DNA of 14,488 bases from Bacillota bacterium (GTDB lineage Bacteria > Bacillota > Clostridia > Christensenellales > Borkfalkiaceae). Where the stretch lies: the NCBI GenBank assembly GCA_023403375.1, contig JAEYEN010000076.1:1-14488 (forward strand), written 5' to 3'. The notes under the pieces are model-generated. The model was not told the DNA's origin, did no database searches, and saw only the letters and a program-made list of their open reading frames with translations. Made by a program: the position numbers and the translations under genes. This document shows, piece after piece, positions 8,162-14,488 of this stretch; within the stretch, counting starts at the first letter, position 1, and every line of letters begins with the position of its first letter.

Positions 8162-8331
8162 CTGTTCTCAATAACAATTCATTTCTGAAATCAGGTTATA
8201 TCCGTCAACAATTTATTTCCGACAACAGATTATTTTTGAAAACACTTTGTTAACAAAAACACGTTAATTTTGAAAATCATTTATTAACGAAAACGCGTTA
8301 TTTTTGAAAACACGTTATTTACGACGTCAGT
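8162..8331. repeat. Degenerate 17-bp tandem repeat array between glgB and glgC
   Basis: Ten contiguous 17-bp units run from 8331 down to 8162. Read on the minus strand, the consensus is about CGTGTTTTCAAAAATAA, with TG, TTTTC and the final AATAA best kept. Units begin (plus strand) at 8162, 8179, 8196, 8213, 8230, 8247, 8264, 8281, 8298 and 8315. The unit starting at 8315 contains the glgB TGA stop. Five central units (8230-8314) also show a 34-bp higher order: units ending CAAAAATAA or similar alternate with units containing GTTAAnAA. Unit length is not a multiple of three and most units carry TAA, so this is not coding. Between 8047 and 8161 further 16-17-bp stretches ending in ATAA (for example ending near 8065, 8081 and 8107 on the plus strand) look like decayed copies with irregular spacing. 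Function is unknown. Confidence 0.75.
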
Positions 8332-10213
8332 TTATTTTTATAAAATACACCGTCGTAAATTTAGGCAAAGTAAAGCAGACCGAAGTTTTTTTACCGTGAG
8401 CGGGTTTTTTAGTCGTTTTAAAGGTCTTACCTTTAACGCTGCCTTGTCCGCCGAACACCTTATCGTCCGAATTAAGAATTATTTTATAAGTTCCTGCGTC
8501 TAAACCAAGTCTGTATTTTTCATAATCTCTGCCCGAGAAGTTAGATATAACCGCAACGGAGTTACTCTTTTTATCTCTTCTTATAAACGAAATAACGTTG
8601 TTGTCTTTCTCGTCTGCGGAAATCCAGGTAAATCCGTCCCACGAATCTTCTATCTCGTAAAGCGCGGGTGTGTTTTTATATATTTTGTTTAAGTCTTTAT
8701 TATAGTTAAGCAGTTTTTTATGCATATCGAATTTAGTCATAAAAAACTCTAAGCCTTCCTGATAATTCCACTCTTTGAACTGACCGTATTCGCTGCCCAT
8801 AAAGGAAAGTTTCTTTCCGGGGTGAGCAAACATATACGCCATAAACGCGCGGAGATTTGCAAACTTACTTTGTATATCGCCCGGCATTTTATCCAAAAGC
8901 GAGCGTTTGCCGTGCACCACTTCGTCATGCGAAATGGGAAGAATATAGTTTTCGGAAAAAGCGTAACACATAGAAAAGGTCATTTTATTATGGTTTCCGC
9001 TTCTGAAATACGGGTCGCACTGCATATAGGAAAGCACGTCGTTCATCCAGCCCATATTCCATTTATAGTTAAAACCGAGTCCGCCGATATTCACGGGTTT
9101 TGTGATAAGCGGAAAAGCGGTCGATTCTTCGGCTATCATAAGCGCGTCGGGGAATTTACCGAATACAACGGTGTTAAGTTTTTTAAGGAACGCGATAGCC
9201 TGCAAATTATAGTTGCCGCCGTTTTCGTTGGGTATCCATTCGCCGGGTTTTCTGTCGTAGTCGAGATACAGCATAGAAGCCACCGCGTCTACCCTGAGTC
9301 CGTCGATATGGAATTTATCAAGCAGGAAGAGCGCGTTGGAAATCAGAAAACTCTGAACTTCGTTTCTGCCCCAGTCGAATATTCTCGTGCCCCACGCTTT
9401 ATGCTCTTTTCTGTCCCAGCCCTGATTTTCGTAGCAGGACGTTCCGTCAAATTCAAAAAGTCCGTGTTCGTCTTTGGGGAAGTGCGCAGGCACCCAATCC
9501 ACAATGACCGATATACCCTTTTTATGGAAACTGTCAACCAAAAACATAAAGTCTTTGGGCGTTCCGAAACGGGAAGTTATCGCATAATACCCCGTTACCT
9601 GATACCCCCACGACCCGTCGAAAGGATATTCCGAAACGGGCATAAACTCAACGTGTGTGTAACCTAAATCGTAAACGTAGTTAACAAGTTCGTCGGCAAG
9701 TTCTCTGTAAGTATAATACTTATCGCCGTGGCGCTTCCAGGAAGCAAGGTTTATTTCGTAAATATTCATCGGCTTATCGTACGGCGTGGTTTTTGCAGCC
9801 ATAAATTCGCCGTCCTGCCATTCGTAACCTTCTAAATCATACACCTTTGAAGCGGTGCCGCTAGGCGTTTCCGAATGGAACGCGTACGGGTCCGCCTTAA
9901 ATACGGTTTTTAGATTAGTTACGGCGTATTTGTAATTGTCGTACTCTTTAAGACCTTCGATAAACGCTTCGTAAATACCGCCGTCGCTTATGCGTTCCAT
10001 AGGATTAACGTTCGGTTTCCATTCGTTGAAATCTCCTACGACCGAAACGGATTTTGCGTTAGGCGCCCACGTTCTGAAAAAGACTCCTTTCTTTCCGTCT
10101 TTCTCGCCGAAATGCGCGCCCATGAAATCATACGCATTGTAATTTGTACCCTGATGAAACAAATATACGGGTAAATCTTCTCTTCCCGCCCTGTTACCTA
10201 TACCGACTGACAT
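8327..10213 (-). CDS. glgB: 1,4-alpha-glucan branching enzyme (GH13)
   Basis: It cuts alpha-1,4 chains and rejoins them by alpha-1,6 bonds, making glycogen branches. Domain order in the 628 residues: an N-terminal CBM48-type sandwich (about 27-125, with FFRTWAPNAKSVSVVGDFNEW at 45-65), a GH13 barrel (about 145-520) and a C-terminal beta domain (about 525-628). Conserved regions are DWVPAHF (239-245), GLRVDAV with nucleophile D309, MIAEES with acid/base E362, and ISHDEVVHGKRSL (427-439) with H429 and D430. GEWIPNENGGNYNLQAIAFL (324-343) is typical of bacterial branching enzymes. No long N1 extension is present, as in the shorter Bacillus-type enzymes. The pgi stop is 11 nt upstream, with a modest GAGG directly after it, so translation is probably coupled to pgi. 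The TGA stop lies inside the first repeat unit of the downstream array. Confidence 0.97.
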   Translation of the reverse strand: MSVGIGNRAGREDLPVYLFHQGTNYNAYDFMGAHFGEKDGKKGVFFRTWAPNAKSVSVVGDFNEWKPNVNPMERISDGGIYEAFIEGLKEYDNYKYAVTNLKTVFKADPYAFHSETPSGTASKVYDLEGYEWQDGEFMAAKTTPYDKPMNIYEINLASWKRHGDKYYTYRELADELVNYVYDLGYTHVEFMPVSEYPFDGSWGYQVTGYYAITSRFGTPKDFMFLVDSFHKKGISVIVDWVPAHFPKDEHGLFEFDGTSCYENQGWDRKEHKAWGTRIFDWGRNEVQSFLISNALFLLDKFHIDGLRVDAVASMLYLDYDRKPGEWIPNENGGNYNLQAIAFLKKLNTVVFGKFPDALMIAEESTAFPLITKPVNIGGLGFNYKWNMGWMNDVLSYMQCDPYFRSGNHNKMTFSMCYAFSENYILPISHDEVVHGKRSLLDKMPGDIQSKFANLRAFMAYMFAHPGKKLSFMGSEYGQFKEWNYQEGLEFFMTKFDMHKKLLNYNKDLNKIYKNTPALYEIEDSWDGFTWISADEKDNNVISFIRRDKKSNSVAVISNFSGRDYEKYRLGLDAGTYKIILNSDDKVFGGQGSVKGKTFKTTKKPAHGKKTSVCFTLPKFTTVYFIKIN

Positions 10214-10224
10214 CTAAAACCTCG

Positions 10225-11655
10225 TTAACAAATATATTCGGGATTTTTCTTTGGAGCTTCGTCCATTTCTTTTTTAGTGCTTTCGTACCCTTTTCTGCCG
10301 AAAAGCGCGTAAGTTGCGTTCTTGCCGCCTTCTACGCCGGGTTGATTGAACGTGTCGATATTAAGCATTGCCCCCGTGAAAGCCGTTTCCATTTCAAACA
10401 TGTATAAAAGTTCGCCTATCGTAAACGCGTTTACTTCGGGAAGAGTTATCGTATAATTAAGTCTTTTCGCCGTAGTAAGAGCGTATTCGGTCGCCTTTCT
10501 TTCCGTAGTAATGAGTTCGTTCATCGTATGTCCGCAAAGGAAATTAACGTCGGGTATAGCGTCGCAACCCTTGCTTATTTCTACGTTTGCGCGGAAATTT
10601 TCAACCGCTATAATGGTTATAACTTTATCGAAAGGTCCTTCTCTGTAAAGTTGAACCTGAGAATGTTGGTCCGTAACGCCGAGCGCTTTAACGGGAGTTT
10701 GTCCGGCATAGACCAGATTGCCGTTTTTATCGACCGCTTTGCCAAGGCTTTCGCCCCAGAGTTGGCAATACCAGTCTGATATATATTTCAAACTATCCGC
10801 ATAAGGCATCATAACGGAAATGTTCTTACCCCTGTTCATAGCAATATATTCAAGCAAGGCGGATATCAATGCGGGATTCTTCTTTAAGTCCTTGTTTTTG
10901 CACAATTTGTCCATATATGCCGCGCCTGCGAGCATAGCCTTTATATCTATACCGCAAACCGCCGCGGGAAGAAGCCCTACGGGGCAAAGTTCGGAAAATC
11001 TGCCGCCTACTCCGTCGGGAATATAGAACGTTTTAAGTCCTTCTTCTTTCGCTATCTTTATAAGGTTGCCCTTACTCATGGAAGTGGTGGCAATCATATG
11101 CTCTTTCGCTTTGTCGCCGTATTTTTCTTTAAGAATATTCATAATGATAAGATACTGCGACATGGTTTCGCTCGTCGCGCCGCTTTTGGTAACGACGTTG
11201 AACACCGTTTTATCCAGGTCGAGCACAGAAAGCAACGCCGCCATTCTCTCGGGGTCTACGTTGTCTTCAACATAAAGTTTGGGGGCTTTACGTTTCGATT
11301 TGGGAAGTTCGTTATGTCTTAAATGACAAAGCGCCTGAAAAACCGCTATCGGACCCAAAGCAGAACCGCCGATTCCCAGCACTACGAAATTATCGAATTT
11401 TTTCTTTATATCTTTTGCGGTGGCAATGATGTCCGCAACGATTTCTTTCTGATTATACGGAAGTTCCGTCCATCCCATCATTCCTTTACCGCGATTTTCG
11501 GCAACGTTTTTATAAGCGGCGGCGACAAGTTTTTTATTTTCATCAAAATCGTCGGAAGTAAAACCCTGTTCCTTTCCGACGTATTCCGCCATCATGTTAT
11601 TATAGTCGATTTTAATAGTCATACTTTTGCGCCAATCGCTTTTCTTGTAGTCCAT
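10225..11655 (-). CDS. pgi: Glucose-6-phosphate isomerase
   Basis: It interconverts glucose-6-phosphate and fructose-6-phosphate in the cytoplasm. The 476 residues carry the two SIS-type sugar isomerase halves: VVLGIGGSALGP (91-102), VTKSGATSE (155-163), GGRFSELCPVGLLPAA (217-232), WGESLGK with catalytic E302, VTDQHSQ with H331, and FNQPGVEGGK (436-445) with K445. All catalytic positions expected from the family are present. The start at 11655 is preferred over the internal Met12 because TCCTCC (plus strand 11667-11672) gives a GGAGGA site 11 nt upstream, while Met12 has none. It is the first gene after a clear promoter and terminator, and is followed at 11 nt by glgB. It is therefore the lead gene of the glycogen block, a position where many Bacillota have glgB first. 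Confidence 0.97.
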   Translation of the reverse strand: MDYKKSDWRKSMTIKIDYNNMMAEYVGKEQGFTSDDFDENKKLVAAAYKNVAENRGKGMMGWTELPYNQKEIVADIIATAKDIKKKFDNFVVLGIGGSALGPIAVFQALCHLRHNELPKSKRKAPKLYVEDNVDPERMAALLSVLDLDKTVFNVVTKSGATSETMSQYLIIMNILKEKYGDKAKEHMIATTSMSKGNLIKIAKEEGLKTFYIPDGVGGRFSELCPVGLLPAAVCGIDIKAMLAGAAYMDKLCKNKDLKKNPALISALLEYIAMNRGKNISVMMPYADSLKYISDWYCQLWGESLGKAVDKNGNLVYAGQTPVKALGVTDQHSQVQLYREGPFDKVITIIAVENFRANVEISKGCDAIPDVNFLCGHTMNELITTERKATEYALTTAKRLNYTITLPEVNAFTIGELLYMFEMETAFTGAMLNIDTFNQPGVEGGKNATYALFGRKGYESTKKEMDEAPKKNPEYIC

Positions 11656-11666
11656 TTTAAAAGTTA

Positions 11667-11731
11667 TCCTCCGAGTAATATATATAATTTATAAATATAA
11701 TAATACAACCGCCGCTAAAAGTCAATATTGA
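11667..11731 (-). promoter_or_regulatory. Promoter and ribosome site of the pgi-glg cluster, with a palindrome at the -35
   Basis: On the minus strand TTGACT (11720-11725), a 17-bp spacer and TATTAT (11697-11702) form a near-consensus sigma-A promoter, 5 of 6 matches in each box. Transcription would start near 11690, leaving a leader of about 35 nt with GGAGGA at 11667-11672. A perfect 10-bp palindrome, TCAATATTGA (11722-11731), overlaps the -35 and could be an operator half of unknown owner or chance. I saw no catabolite-control (cre) match here. Confidence 0.7.
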
Positions 11732-11780
11732 TTTTTCATATTTTTGCCATTTTTATCGTATTTTTTCGTTATTTTAAAGC

Positions 11781-11815
11781 AAAAAATCGTTCTTTATTTC
11801 AAAGAACGATTTTTT
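11781..11815 (-). terminator. Intrinsic terminator after the GH78-like gene
   Basis: A perfect 15-bp inverted repeat (11781-11795 and 11801-11815) with a 5-nt loop has the core AATCGTTCTTT and ends in a run of six T on the minus strand. It lies about 40 nt after the stop of the GH78-like gene and upstream of the pgi promoter, so it separates the two units. A/T tracts at both ends would let it work in both directions. Confidence 0.85.
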
Positions 11816-11854
11816 AACATTTTCTGTGAAAAATTTGCAGAATTTTGTTGTTTT

Positions 11855-13741
11855 TTAACAATTGAAAAGTCTGTAATATCTGACGGCGAAAGCGCTCCAA
11901 CCGTGGCACAGACTGCCGCAGCCTTCCATATCTTCTGCGCCTTTGATGGTTTCCCAGTAACTTGTCGCGCCCCTGTCAAGCATATATTGGCAGAGCGAGT
12001 CCGTAACATTTAAAATATAATCTTTATATTTTTCTTTATCCGTCATAATCATCGCTTCGAAAGTGAAAGGAATCATACTCAGACTTGCTTCTATAATCCC
12101 GGGGGATTTTTTGATTATTTTATCAAAGATAATCTCCGCCTTGTTTTTATCCGCCACGCCCGTTATAACGGCAAGCGAGTTGACGTATTGATGGCACATA
12201 CCGTTTTTATAAGTAACGTACAACCCCTTTTCGGCGTTATAGAATTTCTCGTTTATCTTTTCTTTTAACTTTTCCGCCACGGCGAGATATTTTTTCGCTT
12301 TTTCGGTTTTGCCAAGGCAATCAAGGATTTCGCAAAAACTCTGAATACCGTAAAGAATAGTTAAATTATTTATGCAGTTTACGGGGTCGCCGCCGCCCGA
12401 CAGACCGTCTACCCATTCGTAGAAATTCCAATACTCTTCACATTCGGGATAGCACTCGAAAAGTCCGTCCTGCTCGGTTTTCATCACGGCGCGTAAAACC
12501 TGTTCGCACCTGTCTTCGCAATATGCCGCAAACTCTTTATCGCCCGTCTTTTTAACGTATTCGTTTACGCCGACGATATGATAAAGCGAAAACGAGGGTA
12601 TAACTTTAATGCAGGACGTAGGCGCTGTTATAGGCAAAAATCCGTCTGCACGTCTTGCGTCGTTCATAAGCATAAGCGCGCTGCGTTGGAAATAAGTGTC
12701 TTCATACATATCGTAGCCGTAACGCATTTGCAACATTCCGTCCAGAGAATAGTCCGCCTGTTCTCTTATGATACAGTCTTCGTAGTGGCTGTGTATGCAA
12801 AGTCTTGCCGTTCTGACCGCCGTATCGTAAATTTTCTGTCTTTTTTCGGTTTTGGTTTTATAAGGTTTAAGCGTGAGCGGATACATCACTTCCTGTATGC
12901 CTATACTGTCTACGCTGAACTTTCCGTCGCAACAAAGTCCCAGATATCTGCAACCGAACATACGGTTAGGGAAAAACAGTTCTTGTTTTTTGCCGTTTCC
13001 GATTATCTGTACTTCGTAACGATAACCGTAAAAACCTTCTTTCATGCTCCAATAAACGTCGCCGTCTTCGCCAAGATGTTCGCCGTACCTTACGCAAAGC
13101 GTTTTTCCGTCTTCGATTTCCGCCACTATTTTTAGATAGCCCACGGTTTCCAGCCCCAAATCGTAAAGATTGCGGCTTTCGTCTATTAAAACGCCCTTTC
13201 TGAACTCGTCAAAATAAAGCGGCTTGATGGGACGGGGATACAAACCGCCCTTTTGCTCCGCCGGAACGCTTTTATACTTTTCGCCTTCCTTTTTACGCAT
13301 ATCGAAAGTATAACTCCAACCCAAAAGCCAGGTTATACGTTTCTGTCTGCCCTGAACGTAGCCGGCGGTTTCCGCAGAAAGCGTTTGCTCCGACGAATAT
13401 GCCGTAACTTTTCCGTCCGCAACGATTTCGTAAATAAGACCGGGCGTACTTTCGCAATAGTTAAAAGTAAGCACGCCGAAATACCAGACGTTTATTCTGA
13501 CTTCGTTTTCGCCTTTTACGAGATATTCTGTAACGTCTACGCTCTCCACCGCTTTTTTATAAGGCCAGTCGCCGTATTTTGCAAATCCGCACAACTTATC
13601 GTTTACGTAAAGTTCGTACTCGCCGTCGCAGGAAAGGTTGATAACGGTTTTTTCGCCGTTAAAGTTTATTTTATCGTAAAAACTTATATGACTGTCTATA
13701 ACGGTATCTTTATACCATATCCATTTTGCCTTATCAAACAT
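11855..13741 (-). CDS. GH78-like six-hairpin glycosidase, putative alpha-L-rhamnosidase
   Basis: The 628-residue protein has an N-terminal beta-sandwich region (about 1-285, with KAKWIWY at 5-10 and GEYELYVNDK at 40-49) and an (alpha/alpha)6 barrel with a short C-terminal end. This resembles bacterial alpha-L-rhamnosidases (GH78), though it is shorter than most. The barrel starts with YEDCIIREQADYSLDG (320-335), corresponding to the DCPxRDExxGWxGD motif of classical GH78. GATSYWETIKG (591-601) matches the GATTxWE motif, with E597 as the likely general base. No signal peptide is visible, so it would act inside the cell on imported glycosides. The ribosome site is weak (GAGAG close to the ATG, AAGGAA further up). 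Neighbours give no transporter or sugar pathway to name a substrate. The fold assignment is good; rhamnose specificity is uncertain because of the variant motif. Confidence 0.72.
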   Translation of the reverse strand: MFDKAKWIWYKDTVIDSHISFYDKINFNGEKTVINLSCDGEYELYVNDKLCGFAKYGDWPYKKAVESVDVTEYLVKGENEVRINVWYFGVLTFNYCESTPGLIYEIVADGKVTAYSSEQTLSAETAGYVQGRQKRITWLLGWSYTFDMRKKEGEKYKSVPAEQKGGLYPRPIKPLYFDEFRKGVLIDESRNLYDLGLETVGYLKIVAEIEDGKTLCVRYGEHLGEDGDVYWSMKEGFYGYRYEVQIIGNGKKQELFFPNRMFGCRYLGLCCDGKFSVDSIGIQEVMYPLTLKPYKTKTEKRQKIYDTAVRTARLCIHSHYEDCIIREQADYSLDGMLQMRYGYDMYEDTYFQRSALMLMNDARRADGFLPITAPTSCIKVIPSFSLYHIVGVNEYVKKTGDKEFAAYCEDRCEQVLRAVMKTEQDGLFECYPECEEYWNFYEWVDGLSGGGDPVNCINNLTILYGIQSFCEILDCLGKTEKAKKYLAVAEKLKEKINEKFYNAEKGLYVTYKNGMCHQYVNSLAVITGVADKNKAEIIFDKIIKKSPGIIEASLSMIPFTFEAMIMTDKEKYKDYILNVTDSLCQYMLDRGATSYWETIKGAEDMEGCGSLCHGWSAFAVRYYRLFNC

Positions 13742-13941
13742 AAATCTCTCTTAAATTCCTTTGCTTAATTTTTAATTGTTTGTTACTTATTATCGCTTAA
13801 ACACCTGCCCGTACCATAACGCAATGCTCTTCACTCAGCAAATTTATTATAGCGTGGCGGCGACGTTTAAGATAGTTAAAATCTTTAACGAAATTTATAT
13901 AATGTTTCGTCTTTTTGTTTTTAACTTGCTTTTACGGCAAT
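13742..13941 (-). other. valS to GH78-like gene spacer
   Basis: This 200-nt AT-rich gap has no supported gene. A perfect TATAAT lies on the minus strand at 13846-13851, about 105 nt before the ATG, but no good -35 is placed for it. Small dyads include GTTAAA-ATC-TTTAAC (13875-13889) and ACGAAA / TTTCGT (13889-13911, loop 11). Neither has the form of an intrinsic terminator for valS. Confidence 0.4.
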
Positions 13942-14488
13942 TTATTCGCTTAAATCTTTTATCTGCTTAATAAGTTTATTTCTCATATCGAGATATTTAT
14001 TAAGTTTTTCGCGTTCGGCGTCCACAAGAGACTTCGGCGCCTTTTCCAAAAATCCGTTATTTGAAAGTTTTCCGCTTGCACGTTTAACTTCGTTTTCGAT
14101 ATTTTCTAGCTCTTTATTAAGTCTTGCCAACTCTTTATCGGTATCAACGAGTTCGCCCAGCGGAATAAACAATTCCATTTTATCTATAACCTGAGAAACG
14201 GTTTTTTCCGTGAGCGTGTTTTTATCTTCGATAATTTCTATCTTGTCCACGCCGGCAAGTTTTAAGATATAAACTCCGCAATCTTTAAGCGGTTTTTTAT
14301 TTTCGGTTTTAACGTAAAGCGTAACCTTCTTTGAGGGAGCGGCGCCCGTTTTCGCTTTTATATTCCTTACGGATTTTATAATTTCTTTAACGGGTTCAAT
14401 CTCTTTGACGCTTGCGGAAAAATTAAGTTTTGCGTTATATCTCGGGAATTCCGCCGTCATAAGCGCGCCTTTTGCGTCGGGTATGCTC
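13942..14488 (-). CDS. valS: Valyl-tRNA synthetase, C-terminal part (5' end outside window)
   Basis: The last 181 codons of valS are visible and the frame is open to the right edge; an internal ATG at 14460 is not the true start. The visible part begins SIPDAKGALMTAEFP, close to the end of the anticodon-binding domain. Next come EPVKEIIKSVRNIKAKTGAAPSKK, the usual ValS segment with SVRNIR and PSKK, and then a highly charged coiled coil, KELARLNKELENIENEVKRA, with the ending LSNNGFLEKAP. That arm contacts tRNA in ValS. The reaction is charging of tRNA-Val with valine. It is a housekeeping gene that suggests a chromosomal setting; no functional link with the glycogen genes is implied. Confidence 0.95.
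   Translation of the reverse strand, partial: SIPDAKGALMTAEFPRYNAKLNFSASVKEIEPVKEIIKSVRNIKAKTGAAPSKKVTLYVKTENKKPLKDCGVYILKLAGVDKIEIIEDKNTLTEKTVSQVIDKMELFIPLGELVDTDKELARLNKELENIENEVKRASGKLSNNGFLEKAPKSLVDAEREKLNKYLDMRNKLIKQIKDLSE

Noticed and set aside
8162..8331. CRISPR array or plasmid-type origin iterons
   Set aside because: Units are contiguous with no spacers, so it is not CRISPR. The 17-bp size recalls iterons, but there is no replication initiator gene, units are too degenerate and the setting is a chromosomal operon.
8162..8331. Small repetitive peptide encoded by the repeat array
   Set aside because: Units of 17 bp shift frame each time and most carry TAA, so no frame stays open for long.
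8822..9667. Open 281-codon plus-strand frame opposite glgB
   Set aside because: Antisense to the catalytic core of glgB and without similarity to any family I know; a shadow of glgB codon bias.
11794..12009. 71-codon minus-strand frame over the terminator and 3' end of the GH78-like gene
   Set aside because: It is out of frame with the confident gene, runs through the terminator hairpin and has no family features.
12578..13768. Plus-strand frames of 185 and 171 codons opposite the GH78-like gene
   Set aside because: Both lie entirely or mostly opposite a confident coding region and show no domain features.
13875..13911. Terminator for valS
   Set aside because: The dyads are short, AT-rich and not followed by a T-run on the minus strand, so I cannot support a terminator call.
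14460..14460. Start of a separate 172-residue gene at the internal ATG
   Set aside because: The frame is open upstream to the window edge and the extra residues continue the ValS sequence; this is an internal methionine.

Overview
The window is one continuous run of genes on the minus strand, so transcription goes from right to left. It looks chromosomal and probably comes from a Bacillota/Clostridia-type bacterium. Three things suggest this: ADP-glucose pyrophosphorylase is split into GlgC plus the GlgD companion, which is typical of Bacillota; the gene order glgB-glgC-glgD-glgA-glgP is that of the Bacillus glgBCDAP operon; and spacers are AT-rich with strong AGGAGG-type ribosome binding sites. 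Genus cannot be told from this sequence. No phage, transposase, CRISPR, rRNA or tRNA gene is visible, and the standard genetic code fits (glgB ends in TGA).

Layout in transcription order: the 3' part of valS (valyl-tRNA synthetase, cut by the right edge); a 628-residue GH78-like six-hairpin glycosidase, followed by a near-ideal intrinsic terminator (11781-11815); a good sigma-A-type promoter (11697-11725); pgi; glgB, 11 nt further on; a 319-nt spacer made largely of degenerate 17-bp tandem repeats; glgC and glgD, one nucleotide apart; a 197-nt spacer with other short repeats and a hairpin; glgA; a 128-nt spacer; glgP; and a GH13 alpha-glucan hydrolase that overlaps the glgP stop as TAATG and is cut by the left edge.

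The eight-gene block from pgi to the GH13 enzyme is an almost complete glycogen cycle. Pgi links fructose-6-phosphate to glucose-6-phosphate. GlgC/GlgD make ADP-glucose from glucose-1-phosphate, GlgA elongates and GlgB branches. GlgP releases glucose-1-phosphate, and the GH13 enzyme probably opens branches or shortens maltodextrins. The missing link is phosphoglucomutase, which must be encoded elsewhere.

I did not find a new defence or mobile system. The most unusual signal is non-coding: about ten contiguous degenerate 17-bp units between glgB and glgC, starting on the glgB stop codon, with a separate small repeat cluster starting on the glgD stop codon. The main protein oddities are a GlgA lacking the usual Lys and Asp in its ADP-glucose-binding KTGGLAD loop, and a rhamnosidase-like protein with a variant catalytic motif.
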